Positions 43,753-52,450 of a DNA stretch of 64,000 nucleotides are shown here, in pieces (position 1 is the first letter of the stretch; every line of letters starts with the position of its first letter). The position numbers were made by a program, and so were the translations under genes. Under the pieces are notes generated by a model. The model saw nothing but the letters and a program-made list of their open reading frames with translations, was not told the DNA's origin and did not search any database. The stretch comes from Bacteroides sedimenti (lineage in GTDB: Bacteria > Bacteroidota > Bacteroidia > Bacteroidales > Bacteroidaceae), in the NCBI RefSeq assembly GCF_040365225.1, contig NZ_AP028055.1:2976001-3040000 (forward strand), in the 5' to 3' direction.

Positions 43753-45095
43753 AGCAGTTTTTATTCTTGTTGGCAACTATTCTGATAGCATCGAATCTTT
43801 CTGCGCAGTCAAACAGGAAGATTAAAGAACTGGAAAACAAACGCATGGCCATTCAGAAAGAAATCTCCATAAAGGAAGGGCTTCTGAAGAGCACCAAAAA
43901 AGATGTGGGAAGCCAGCTCCGGGGACTGAACACCCTGATGGGACAGATCGAAGAAAGAAAAAGATATATTGAGGTAATCGGAAAAGATGTTCAGTCGATA
44001 GACTGTGAAGTTACCAGCTTATCGCAGCAGTTGCGTGCATTGGAACGCGATTTACTGGATAAAAAGAAAAAATATGAATCGTCTGTTAAGTACCTCTACA
44101 AAAATAAATCCATTCAAGAAAGGTTGATGTTCATCTTTTCGGCAAATAATCTGAGCCAGACTTACCGTCGTCTTCGTTACATGAACGAGTATGCCACCTA
44201 CCAACGCATACAAGGTGAAGAGATTCTGAAAAGACAGGCACAGATAGGGCGTAAGAAGAATGAAATGGAGGAGGTGAAAACCGCCAAGGAGAATCTGCTT
44301 ACAGAACGCGAAAGGGAAAAGCAAAAGCTTGAAGAACAGGAAAAGCAGAAACGGACGGTAGTTGCCGGACTGCAGAAGAAACAGAAAGGATTACAGGGCG
44401 AAATCTCAAAGCATCGCAAGGAGGCCAGCAAACTGAATGCACAGATAGACCGTTTGATTGCCATTGAGGTGGAAAAAGCACGTAAACGTGCCGAAGAAGA
44501 GGCTCGCAAAAAAGCTGCTGCCGAAGAAGCGGCTCGTAGGAAAGCGGCAGAGCGGGAGTCAGAGAAAGAGGTGGCCGAGAAAGGCTCCAAATCGTCAGGA
44601 AAATCTTCCTCTAAATCTTCGAAAAAGGCTGCTACTCCGGCACCGGTTTACTCAATGGATAGTGCCGATCGTATTATTTCCGGAAGCTTTGAACGGAATA
44701 AAGGTCGCCTGCCAATGCCTATTACCGGTTCTTATCTGGTTGTAAGCCACTACGGAGAATATGCGGTAGATGGATTGAAGAATGTAAAACTCGACAATAA
44801 AGGAATCGATATACAAGGACAACCAGGCGCACAGGCACGTGCCATTTTCGATGGAGAGGTATCGGCTGTATTCCAGGTTGGCGGATTGGCGAATATCATC
44901 ATTCGTCACGGAAACTACATCTCGGTATATTGCAATCTTTCATCGGCTTCCGTAAGCAAGGGGCAGAAGGTAAGCACGCGTCAGTCCATTGGTCGGGTAT
45001 ATTCCGACCCATCTGACGGAAACCGTACCGTATTGCATTTCCAGTTGCGCAAGGAGACCTCCAAACTGAATCCGGAATCTTGGGTTAGCCGGTAA
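43749..45095 (+). CDS. EnvC-like murein hydrolase activator (coiled coil plus degenerate LytM domain)
   Basis: The 448-aa exported protein has a signal peptide (residues 1-19), a long coiled coil (about 20-265), an Ala/Lys/Ser-rich linker and a C-terminal M23/LytM domain from about 320. The catalytic set is degraded: Asn350 replaces the first zinc-ligand His (NKGID, Asp354 kept), Asn396 replaces the His of the YxHL motif, and Val428 replaces the first His of HxH (His430 kept). This mirrors E. coli EnvC, which activates amidases rather than cleaving peptidoglycan. It overlaps the DUF4292 gene by 4 nt and probably acts at the division site. Confidence 0.88.
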   Translation: MKQFLFLLATILIASNLSAQSNRKIKELENKRMAIQKEISIKEGLLKSTKKDVGSQLRGLNTLMGQIEERKRYIEVIGKDVQSIDCEVTSLSQQLRALERDLLDKKKKYESSVKYLYKNKSIQERLMFIFSANNLSQTYRRLRYMNEYATYQRIQGEEILKRQAQIGRKKNEMEEVKTAKENLLTEREREKQKLEEQEKQKRTVVAGLQKKQKGLQGEISKHRKEASKLNAQIDRLIAIEVEKARKRAEEEARKKAAAEEAARRKAAERESEKEVAEKGSKSSGKSSSKSSKKAATPAPVYSMDSADRIISGSFERNKGRLPMPITGSYLVVSHYGEYAVDGLKNVKLDNKGIDIQGQPGAQARAIFDGEVSAVFQVGGLANIIIRHGNYISVYCNLSSASVSKGQKVSTRQSIGRVYSDPSDGNRTVLHFQLRKETSKLNPESWVSR

Positions 45096-45128
45096 GAGGG
45101 GATGATAAGTTATAGTTTAATAATTTAA

Positions 45129-46658
45129 ATGGGTGTGACAAATCAGGTAAATAAAAACTTTGTATCCAACATAATCAATTTGTTGGTCGGTGTTTTTGTT
45201 GGCCTCTTTTACACCCCTTACCTGATCCGGTGCTTAGGCGTTGCTGCCTACGGAGTTGTACCGTTAGCTTTTATTGTGAATCAGTATATCAGCGTAGTCA
45301 CAACTTCGCTGACAGGTTCTCTTACCCGGTTCTATTCTGTTAGTCTTCAACAGGGAAAGTACAAAGAAGCTTCCAGGTATCTGAGCAGTAGCTTTCTTAT
45401 CATTACTTTGATAGGGTGTTGTCTGCTCCCTTTCTTTATATGGTTTGTATCTAATCTGGACAGGGTATTTAATATACCGGCCAATTTGCTCTCTTCAGCT
45501 AAATGGCTTTTCTCATTTACGCTGATAAGCTTTTTAATGTCACTCTATTCAAGTTTGCTTAATATCACATTGTATGCGTTGAATAGGATTGATTTGATGA
45601 ATGTGGTCAAGATACTCCGTTCGGCTCTGAAGGTTGTATTCACCATCTGTTTTTTTCTTTTTTTTAGCAAAGACGTTGGATTTATAGGCTTCGTTCTTTT
45701 TCTTACAGAATTCATAATCCTCTGTTTCAGCTATGTCGTATATCGTCGCACGGTGAATAACAAGATCGAGATTTCTGCAGGACATCTTAATAAGAAAGCT
45801 CTTTTGGCAGTTCTTTCCATGACAGTCTTTGTTATCATTCAACAAGTAGGTGATACCGGTCTTTACCGGATTGACAATTTTATCGTCAATAAATACTGGT
45901 CTGTTCGCGAATCTGGAATTTTGGGTGCAGTATCCGATTTTGGCAATTATATAATGACTTCAATAGGTGTTATCTCCTCACTTTTCGGGCCTCTTATATT
46001 AATTGCCTATTCAAAAGAGGAACATGATAAGGTGAAATCGTTGGCTGTAGAGAACTCGTTGTATGTCGGATTAATGGCTGCGCTTCTGGCAGGGGTGATT
46101 ATTGGTTTCTGCAAGCCGATTATTACTCTTTGGATTGGACCTAATTATACGTCATACTTTCCATGGATGATTCTAAAACTCTATGTTATTCCATTTTATG
46201 CTGCTGCAGGAGTTTTTGCCTTTGTGTACCGCGCCTGGAACTATTTAAAGGTTCCTGCATTGTGGACTGTTATAATCGGGGCAATCAATCTGCTTGTTTC
46301 AATATTGTTATGTGAGTTCTCCGGAGGAGACGAAACCTATATTTTCTATATGCTGGTAATCTCTTCTATTTTTGTTATTTTGCAGAGCTACATTCTTTGT
46401 TCATACTGTTTTTCAAGATTGTATAACTTTTCTGAAAAACGTGCTTTGTTTATCAATTTTCTAAAGATATTATTCGTGCTGCTTCTTTCCGCTCTACTGG
46501 CTTATGTCTACGGATTATTTATTTCGGTAGGTCAGCTATTTCAGCTTTGCATTGCTATTATAGTTGTTGGATGCGTGGCACTGATTCTCTCTTTTATGCT
46601 GGTTCTCAGAAAAGAACAAAAGCAAAGGTTGTTGAGCTATCTGAAATCTTTCATCTAA
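45129..46658 (+). CDS. Oligosaccharide flippase (Wzx/MATE-like)
   Basis: A 509-aa membrane protein with about 14 hydrophobic segments and a polysaccharide_synt-type N-terminus (VNKNFVSNIINLLVGVFVGLFYTPYLIRCLGVAAYGVVPL). It probably flips a lipid-linked glycan across the inner membrane. It is followed at 15 nt by a GT2 and then a GT4 gene, so a small glycan-assembly block is likely. Confidence 0.88.
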   Translation: MGVTNQVNKNFVSNIINLLVGVFVGLFYTPYLIRCLGVAAYGVVPLAFIVNQYISVVTTSLTGSLTRFYSVSLQQGKYKEASRYLSSSFLIITLIGCCLLPFFIWFVSNLDRVFNIPANLLSSAKWLFSFTLISFLMSLYSSLLNITLYALNRIDLMNVVKILRSALKVVFTICFFLFFSKDVGFIGFVLFLTEFIILCFSYVVYRRTVNNKIEISAGHLNKKALLAVLSMTVFVIIQQVGDTGLYRIDNFIVNKYWSVRESGILGAVSDFGNYIMTSIGVISSLFGPLILIAYSKEEHDKVKSLAVENSLYVGLMAALLAGVIIGFCKPIITLWIGPNYTSYFPWMILKLYVIPFYAAAGVFAFVYRAWNYLKVPALWTVIIGAINLLVSILLCEFSGGDETYIFYMLVISSIFVILQSYILCSYCFSRLYNFSEKRALFINFLKILFVLLLSALLAYVYGLFISVGQLFQLCIAIIVVGCVALILSFMLVLRKEQKQRLLSYLKSFI

Positions 46659-46673
46659 TCTAATGAAATTGCT

Positions 46674-47666
46674 ATGGATATATCGATTTGCATACCGGTT
46701 TATAATGTCGCGCCTTACCTGAAAAGATGTCTCGACTCACTATTTACCCAGGATTTTGAAGGAACTTTCGAGGTGATATGTGTCGACGATGCATCGACGG
46801 ATGATAGCTTTTCCATTCTGACCGACTATCAACGGGATGAACCCCGGCTGAAAGTGATGCAGCTGCCCGAAAGAAAGAAAATCTCAGTTGTACGTACTAC
46901 TGCACTTCAGGCTGCTAGTGGCAATTATATTATGCAGGTTGATTCGGATGACTGGCTGCAACAGGGTGCCCTTGCTGCTCTCCACCGGAAATGCATGGAA
47001 ACAGGAGCGGATATCGTTGTGTACGATTATCTGGTGGATGATTCGGGAGAGTGGATTCAGGATAGACATTTTAAAGAGGATGGGCTTTTCAGGGAAAATA
47101 AAAGTAAAATTCAGCCGATATTTAATGGAGCAGCATGCTGTAAGGTGGTAAAACGTGCGCTTATTGCCGATTTGTTGTTTTACAAACTTAATGTCAGTTG
47201 GGGAGATGATTTCCTGTTTAATACTGAAATTCTGCTAAAGGCAGAATCAATATGTCTTCTTCCTGCCGCTTATTATGTTTATTGCATAAATCAGCAATCC
47301 ATTACCTACAGCATCAGGAAGAGTGAATATGAGATGCTGGAAGACAGGATTGCATCGGTAGATGCTACCAGCGAAATGCTTCACAGGTTTTCTGCATCAT
47401 ACCAGCATAAGCTCTCTTTATTGAACTATCATAAATATAAACTGCTTATCTTGTTGTTGCGGGTGAGCAATAGAGATGCGGTTAGGGAAAAGCAGCTGAT
47501 AAGGCTTGCGGATAGTATGCGACGGCTTCCTGAGATGACAAAAAGGGGACGCCTGAATGTTTCTCTGACAATAAAGTATCCTTTGTATGCGTTGATTTAT
47601 ATGGCATTTAGGATTGACTTTAAACAAGCATTGGGTGTTTTTTACAATAAGTACATAAAGAGATGA
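46674..47666 (+). CDS. Family 2 glycosyltransferase
   Basis: The 330-aa GT-A enzyme starts MDISICIPVYNVAPYLKRCLDSL, has VICVDDASTDDS (36-45) for nucleotide binding and the DXD motif Asp90-Ser-Asp92 in QVDSDDW. It transfers a sugar from a nucleotide-sugar in the cytoplasm to a growing glycan. It overlaps the GT4 gene downstream by 4 nt. Confidence 0.93.
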   Translation: MDISICIPVYNVAPYLKRCLDSLFTQDFEGTFEVICVDDASTDDSFSILTDYQRDEPRLKVMQLPERKKISVVRTTALQAASGNYIMQVDSDDWLQQGALAALHRKCMETGADIVVYDYLVDDSGEWIQDRHFKEDGLFRENKSKIQPIFNGAACCKVVKRALIADLLFYKLNVSWGDDFLFNTEILLKAESICLLPAAYYVYCINQQSITYSIRKSEYEMLEDRIASVDATSEMLHRFSASYQHKLSLLNYHKYKLLILLLRVSNRDAVREKQLIRLADSMRRLPEMTKRGRLNVSLTIKYPLYALIYMAFRIDFKQALGVFYNKYIKR

Positions 47667-48850
47667 ATGATATTTCCGGAAACATAAGAATATTACAATT
47701 ACCTTCTTGGTACCTTCCCGAAGGGGGACAGTTTTGCAAGGATCAGGCCATTTTCCTGAAGCAGAAAGGAATAGAAGTGCACATCCTTGCCAATGTGGTG
47801 CTGCCCTGGAAAAAGTACCGACTGAAAGCTGTGACTGCACCCTGGAAATCCTTTGAAGCGATAGAGGACGGAGTGCTGACCTATCGCTATTACTACCGCA
47901 GATTACCTAAACAAAACATCGGTAACATAAAGGCGTGGTGCAACCGGACTGTGAAACTATTCGATGAATACGTTGAAAAATACGGTAAACCTCATCTGAT
48001 TCATGTGCATAGTTGTACGTGGGGTGGTTATGCGGCTTTCCTGATAAAAGAGAAATATGGCATCCCCTATGTTATTACCGAGCACAGGGGCATTTTCGGC
48101 ATGCGTTCGTCTCTTGCCCAGAAATCCTTTTTACCACATTATACCCCTTTTTTGGAGAAAGGATTCTCCAATTCATCGTATATTATTCCTGTATCAGACC
48201 AGCAGATTCCCAAAATAAAGGAGTTTCTTCAGAAGGATATTCCAATTAAAACGATATCGAATATTCTTGATACCTCTTTTTTTCATTATATGCCAAGGGA
48301 ACCTAAAGAAACTTTCACGTTTGTTTCGGTTAATGGGTTCTATGATGTGAAAGGATACGATATCCTTCTGCCCGCATTCGATTTGGTTTGTGCAAAAATG
48401 AAGAATGTCCGCTTGCGGATGGTGGGAGAGAACTTTGAGCAAAAGGCATTTCAGGATATATTGTCCAATTGCAGGAATAAAGAACTGATTGCTTTTACCG
48501 GATGGCTGGAGCCTGATGGTGTGCTTGAGGAACTTCGTGGAGCCGATGCTTTTGTGATGTCAAGCCGGGTGGAAGCGCAGCCCATTGCTATACTCGAAGC
48601 CATAAGTACAGGCTTGCCGGTAGTATGTACGGAAGTTGTGCCCGAAGCCGTTGTTTCACATAACGAAGGTTATCGCGTGCCGGTAGAGGATGTCGCTGCA
48701 TTGGCAAATGCCATGCTGGAAATGGTAACCAACCGTAATAGGTTCGATGGAAAGGCCATTTCTGTTCATGCCGCCTCTGTTGCCGGACCTGATGTGGTGA
48801 CAGAAAACCTGATATCCATTTACAGACAGATACTTCAATCTCGCTTATAG
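47663..48850 (+). CDS. Family 4 glycosyltransferase
   Basis: The 395-aa GT-B enzyme has an N-terminal acceptor domain (ILQLPSWYLPEGGQFCKDQAIFLKQKGIEVHIL), HVHSCTWGGYAAFLI, and the C-terminal donor-binding EADAF-type region (LRGADAFVMSSRVEAQPIAILEAISTGLPVVCTEV) with the E-x7-E motif. Its 3' end overlaps the convergent acyltransferase gene by 16 bp. No terminator is visible between these convergent genes. Confidence 0.92.
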   Translation: MNDISGNIRILQLPSWYLPEGGQFCKDQAIFLKQKGIEVHILANVVLPWKKYRLKAVTAPWKSFEAIEDGVLTYRYYYRRLPKQNIGNIKAWCNRTVKLFDEYVEKYGKPHLIHVHSCTWGGYAAFLIKEKYGIPYVITEHRGIFGMRSSLAQKSFLPHYTPFLEKGFSNSSYIIPVSDQQIPKIKEFLQKDIPIKTISNILDTSFFHYMPREPKETFTFVSVNGFYDVKGYDILLPAFDLVCAKMKNVRLRMVGENFEQKAFQDILSNCRNKELIAFTGWLEPDGVLEELRGADAFVMSSRVEAQPIAILEAISTGLPVVCTEVVPEAVVSHNEGYRVPVEDVAALANAMLEMVTNRNRFDGKAISVHAASVAGPDVVTENLISIYRQILQSRL

Positions 48851-49788
48851 AGCGAAAACAGCAGCTTAAATACGCGCGAATAGTTCTTCTCAATCAGGAA
48901 ATAGGGCTTTTGTATTGTCCCGAATTGGCGGTACGAGTTCTCTATACCTTCCACCATGCTCCCTTCGAAGTCGAAGTTGCGGGTTTTGTTTGTCAGAAAC
49001 TTGATTGCTTCCCTGATAACGAGAGTCGATGCGCCGGAAGAAGCGTATTGGGGTGAAATAGAGTATACCAGTGTATAAGCGGAGTTCTGATCCCACACCG
49101 TGAAAAGCGCAGTATGGACATTTCCCGCATCATCCTTAATAGAGAAAAGCTGTCCGGCATTATGCGTTTGTGTAGCCTTGTAGATTCGCAGAAACAGTTC
49201 GTAGGAGTAGCTTATCTCTTCTCCACGTTCTTTCAGAGATTGCTTATGATGGCTGTAAAACTCGTTGGGTTTCATATCCAAACTGAGGTGTAGTCTCTTC
49301 TCGCTCTTCCTGATTTGTCTCTGCTTGGCAGGGCTGAACCGTGCAAACACCTTTTCGGGATTGCCGATGCCGCTGATTAGGTAAGTATAGCGGGTGGTCT
49401 GCCTGAAGCCTTTCCAGTAGAACGGGAGCCAGTTGGTTATACTCATGTGGAAGCATTGCTGGTAAAAGGAGAGGTTCAGCTTTTCTAGCTGTTCAATTAA
49501 CCTGCCGAATATCTTCTTTTCGTATGATAAACGCTCGTAGTCGCTTTCGGTCTGCTTCTTTCTCAGCCAGATACCGTTGTACTGGGTCAGTTGTGGTTGC
49601 AGCACACAGCTGAATCCCAGCTTTTTTCTCAGGTGATAGGGCAGGGCTGCCATAATCTCTCCCTTCTCTTCCGCCAGAAGAACATCCCAGGCATCAAAGC
49701 ATACGGCATCCATCCACCAGTCGCGGCAGAACAGAGGAATACTTTTCTCCTCCAGACATAGCTCTCTGTATCGTTCTTTGGCAGTCAT
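48835..49788 (-). CDS. FemAB/BioF2-like GNAT acyltransferase
   Basis: The 317-aa protein starts MTAKERYRELCLEEKSIPLFCRDWWMDAV and has the Acetyltransf_6/FemAB-like C-terminal half: FSPAKQRQIRKSEKRLHLSL, HTALFTVWDQNSAYTLVYSISPQYASSGASTLVIREAIKF and FDFEGSMVEGIENSYRQFG. Such proteins transfer amino acids or acyl groups, often in glycan or peptidoglycan contexts. It is 3 nt behind the M20 peptidase gene, so the two are cotranscribed leftward, convergent with the glycan genes. Confidence 0.82.
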   Translation of the reverse strand: MTAKERYRELCLEEKSIPLFCRDWWMDAVCFDAWDVLLAEEKGEIMAALPYHLRKKLGFSCVLQPQLTQYNGIWLRKKQTESDYERLSYEKKIFGRLIEQLEKLNLSFYQQCFHMSITNWLPFYWKGFRQTTRYTYLISGIGNPEKVFARFSPAKQRQIRKSEKRLHLSLDMKPNEFYSHHKQSLKERGEEISYSYELFLRIYKATQTHNAGQLFSIKDDAGNVHTALFTVWDQNSAYTLVYSISPQYASSGASTLVIREAIKFLTNKTRNFDFEGSMVEGIENSYRQFGTIQKPYFLIEKNYSRVFKLLFSLYKRD

Positions 49789-49791
49789 AGG

Positions 49792-50853
49792 CTAAATGGT
49801 TAGTCCGTCCAGCAGTTGCAGGTAAAGGTTAATAGCTTCTTCTATTTCACTGATTAATATGTATTCATCGGCCGTATGCGAACGCGACGATTTTCCCGGA
49901 CCGATCTTCACGCTGGGGAAGGGCATCAACGCCTGGTCCGACAGGGTGGGCGACCCGAATGGCGCTCTTCCCATCTTGATTGCGCGTTTTATAAACGGAT
50001 GATTCTCTTCAATCCGCGACGAATTGAGTCGGAATGAGCGGGCTTTCACTTCGCTTTTTACATGCTTCTTTATATCGGCAAACAGCTCTTCGTTAGAGTA
50101 AAGCTCATTGCTCCGGATATCCACCACAAAGGTGCACCTGTCGGGGATTACATTGTGCTGTGTCCCGGCATTTATCTGGGTAACGCTCATCTTTACAGGC
50201 CCCAGCAAAGGTGACTCTTTTTTGAAGCGATGCTCCTTGAACCACTGGATATCTTCCAATGCCTTGTAGATTGCATTCTCTCCTTCGTTACGTGCCGCAT
50301 GACCTGCCTTGCCGAAGCTGGTTACATCCAGCACCATCAACCCTTTTTCCGCAATGGCAGGATGCATTTCCGTGGGTTCACCCACAATGCCCAGCGCTAT
50401 GGGTGGAAGTTCGGAGAGTACACTCTCGATGCCCTCTTTTCCTGAAACCTCCTCTTCGCACGAAGCCACGAAAATAAGGTTGTACTCCTGCCTTGTTTTC
50501 GACAGTTCCTGGTACACCTGAAATAGCGATACCAGGCTTGCACCGGCATCATTGCTGCCCAAACCGAACAGCTTTCCATTCTCTTCAACGGGGTTGAATG
50601 GATCTTTTCGCCATCCGTTTACCGGCTTCACCGTGTCGATGTGCGAATTGAGCAGGATGGTTGGTTTTTTCAGATCGAACATCGGAGCCACACAGATAAT
50701 GTTGTTCCCTTTTCTTCGTGTCTCGATGCCGATGGATTCGATATAATTCTGCAGATAGTCGGCGGCTGCCTCTTCATCCCTGCTGAAAGAGGGGATGGAA
50801 ATCAGAGATTTAAGCATGCCTACCGCTTCTGATAGTAGATATTCTGTATTCAT
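49792..50853 (-). CDS. M20-family metallo-hydrolase (ArgE/DapE-like)
   Basis: The 353-aa di-zinc amidohydrolase starts MNTEYLLSEAVGMLKSLISI. Metal-binding motifs: LLNSHIDTVKP, LGSNDAGASLVSL, and catalytic Glu pair in ASCEEEVSGKEG; the C-terminal zinc His lies in SSRSHTADEYILISE. In Bacteroidetes one member of this family is N-succinyl/N-acetyl-ornithine deacylase of arginine synthesis, so that is a candidate role. The ATG at 50853 is 20 nt after a TATATTTG box, which rules out the 50946 start. Confidence 0.9.
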   Translation of the reverse strand: MNTEYLLSEAVGMLKSLISIPSFSRDEEAAADYLQNYIESIGIETRRKGNNIICVAPMFDLKKPTILLNSHIDTVKPVNGWRKDPFNPVEENGKLFGLGSNDAGASLVSLFQVYQELSKTRQEYNLIFVASCEEEVSGKEGIESVLSELPPIALGIVGEPTEMHPAIAEKGLMVLDVTSFGKAGHAARNEGENAIYKALEDIQWFKEHRFKKESPLLGPVKMSVTQINAGTQHNVIPDRCTFVVDIRSNELYSNEELFADIKKHVKSEVKARSFRLNSSRIEENHPFIKRAIKMGRAPFGSPTLSDQALMPFPSVKIGPGKSSRSHTADEYILISEIEEAINLYLQLLDGLTI

Positions 50854-50873
50854 TAATTTTTGCATTTTAAACA

Positions 50874-50881
50874 CAAATATA
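50874..50881 (-). promoter_or_regulatory. -7 promoter box of the M20 peptidase operon
   Basis: The minus strand reads TATATTTG (full match), 20 nt upstream of the chosen ATG at 50853. Confidence 0.6.
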
Positions 50882-51050
50882 ATCATAAATAAATAATTAT
50901 AAGAAATACTTCCCGGTTTTTGACTGAAGGGATGGATCATTGGCAATCTGCATGATTAATGCAGTTGTTCAATGCATTGCCTTTATATTTTTATCTGCCT
51001 TCAACTCCGGTTACTTCTGATTGTCATTCTACATTTCTCCATAAAATTGT

Positions 51051-51158
51051 TTTCAAGAAGTCACGCAAGTCGCGCAAGTCACACACTTGGCTTGTAATGT
51101 ATTTATAATCAGAGCGATATAGGTGCGTGACTTCCTGCGTGACTAGCGCGTGACTTCT
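51051..51158 (+). repeat. Dispersed ~110-bp GTCACGCA repeat, copy 3
   Basis: It begins TTTCAAGAAGTCACGCAAGTC and shares with copy 1 the blocks AATGTATTTATAATCA and GGTGCGTGACTTCCTGCG, 43.7 kb away, in the same orientation. The final hairpin differs: GCGTGACT modules here are direct, not a perfect inverted stem, and there is no T tract. Confidence 0.8.
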
Positions 51159-51816
51159 CATGTATCACTCATTTTGTGTGCATAGACCATCAATAAATGG
51201 TGTTTTCCGGAGGTGGAGAAGGTAACACCAAGTTCAATATCGGTAAATATACACCTTTTTGACTTTGAACTTAATGTAATTCGTGCATCAGAGTTAATCG
51301 ATTGTCCGTCAGTCATTAAAATAGATAAAGATGGAAGTAGCTGGGGCTAAACCGGAGATTACAAAAACTATTCTATCAATTAGCTAAAACGTCGAGACGC
51401 ATTAGCCCAATCATGTACAAGATTAAGGGGTAATCATGTACAAGATTGAATCCAATCATGTACAAGATTGGGGTGAAACATGTACATGATTGGACTAATC
51501 ATTGGCGTTGTTTTGGTTAGTTTTTCCCGATGTTTTGTTTAGTTGCTCACATTGAATGGGTTAGTACTGGTTGGCTCTTTTGTCTTTTCCCATATAAAAT
51601 GCAGTTGGCTTATTGGTGGGTCAGGATTGGCAACATGATATATTATGTTGTTCATTATGAAGGAAATAGCAAATGTTATGACAAACTTAGAAAGAGTTTC
51701 CCTGAAAAAATATTTTGATAATAATTAATATTTAATCAATCGAATAGTATATATTTGTTATCAAACTTTTGGTTCTTTATGATACTAAAATGTGCTGTCT
51801 GACTTTTGTGAATGAC
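51159..51816. other. Gene-free stretch between repeats and the duplicated membrane-protein genes
   Basis: Contains the ATGTACA repeat cluster (separate entry) and otherwise no credible gene. A 62-codon frame at 51530-51718 has no promoter, no family resemblance and a skewed composition; I do not call it. Confidence 0.45.
51409..51492. repeat. Short tandem AATCATGTACAAGATT repeats
   Basis: Three direct copies of AATCATGTACAAGATT (51409-51424, 51432-51447, 51454-51469; period 22-23 bp) are followed by an inverted partial copy (51479-51492). The core ATGTACAA has the palindromic GTAC centre. Spacers of only 6-7 bp exclude a CRISPR array; helical-turn spacing suits protein binding. Confidence 0.75.
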
Positions 51817-51850
51817 AAGTTGATTAAAAGAGATTGAGGATAGGTATACC

Positions 51851-51880
51851 ATGGTGGTAGAAAACATAAATAAGACATAA
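51851..51880 (+). CDS. Nine-codon leader ORF upstream of duplicated gene A
   Basis: ATG at 51851 encodes MVVENINKT and stops 9 nt before the main ATG at 51890. Unit B keeps an equivalent frame (52485-52514, MVIKNKNKT), despite base changes. It starts within GGTATACCATGG. It may be a translated leader peptide, or an accident preserved by recent duplication. Confidence 0.3.
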   Translation: MVVENINKT

Positions 51881-51889
51881 TAGAATAAT

Positions 51890-52303
51890 ATGAAATATTT
51901 AAATTTAAAGTGGTTTGATTACATATATTATAGAATATATTTGGCATATAGTAAGACTAAAGATCCTGACCCTTGGCTCTATGCAATAAATATTGTTACT
52001 GTGGTACAAGTTTTTAACTTTTTGTTGCCTCCACTATGTGTTATACGTATTTCTTATTCTAACTATTTTAATCCCAATTATGATAAATTGGTTAAGCTAT
52101 GTCTGGTTTTATTGTCGGGGGTTTTATGGATTCATAATTATTATAGATATAAGAAAAAAACATATGAATATTTATTTAAAATCTGGGTAAACGAAAATAA
52201 AATAACTAAAAGGAGAAACGGCTATTTTGTTTTACTATATATTTTGATAAGCTTTTTTGCGCCAATAATATACATTTTCATTAAAAAAAACTTGGGGATG
52301 TGA
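51890..52303 (+). CDS. Unrecognised small membrane protein, paralogue A
   Basis: A 137-aa protein, unrecognised by name. It begins MKYLNLKWFDYIYYRIYLAYSKTKDPDPWLYA, has hydrophobic segments at about 36-56, 66-84 and 112-132 and a Lys/Arg-rich loop between (YYRYKKKTYEYLFKIWVNENKITKRRNG). Hydrophobic, AT-rich and preceded by a short leader ORF. The YYRIY...YSKTKDPDPW start recalls a small uncharacterised Bacteroidetes membrane-protein family often found in several copies; this is from memory, not a search. Gene B next to it is a close paralogue. Confidence 0.65.
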   Translation: MKYLNLKWFDYIYYRIYLAYSKTKDPDPWLYAINIVTVVQVFNFLLPPLCVIRISYSNYFNPNYDKLVKLCLVLLSGVLWIHNYYRYKKKTYEYLFKIWVNENKITKRRNGYFVLLYILISFFAPIIYIFIKKNLGM

Positions 52304-52450
52304 TTGGAGATACTTGCGTCGTATTATCTTTATAAAATGAATATAATTGGATTTGAATCAATATTCCCTGATATTGTTAATACATTAGGTTTCTTTTACT
52401 GTATACTCTAAAAAGTACTGCGATATAAATACTCAAGCGTATTTAATATT

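Larger units (their letters stand above)
51817..52370 (+). repeat. Tandem duplication unit A
   Basis: About 554 bp, from AAGTTGATTAAAAGAGATTG to TCAATATTCCCTG, repeated as unit B at 52451-52992. Both ends outside the coding frames are almost identical between the units, marking a direct duplication that includes leader and 3' flank. Confidence 0.85.

Noticed and set aside
51409..51492. Possible CRISPR array
   Set aside because: Repeats are 16 bp and spacers only 6-7 bp; no cas genes. It is a short tandem repeat cluster.
51530..51718. 62-codon ORF as a gene
   Set aside because: No promoter box, ribosome-binding context or family resemblance; lies in repeat-rich non-coding DNA.
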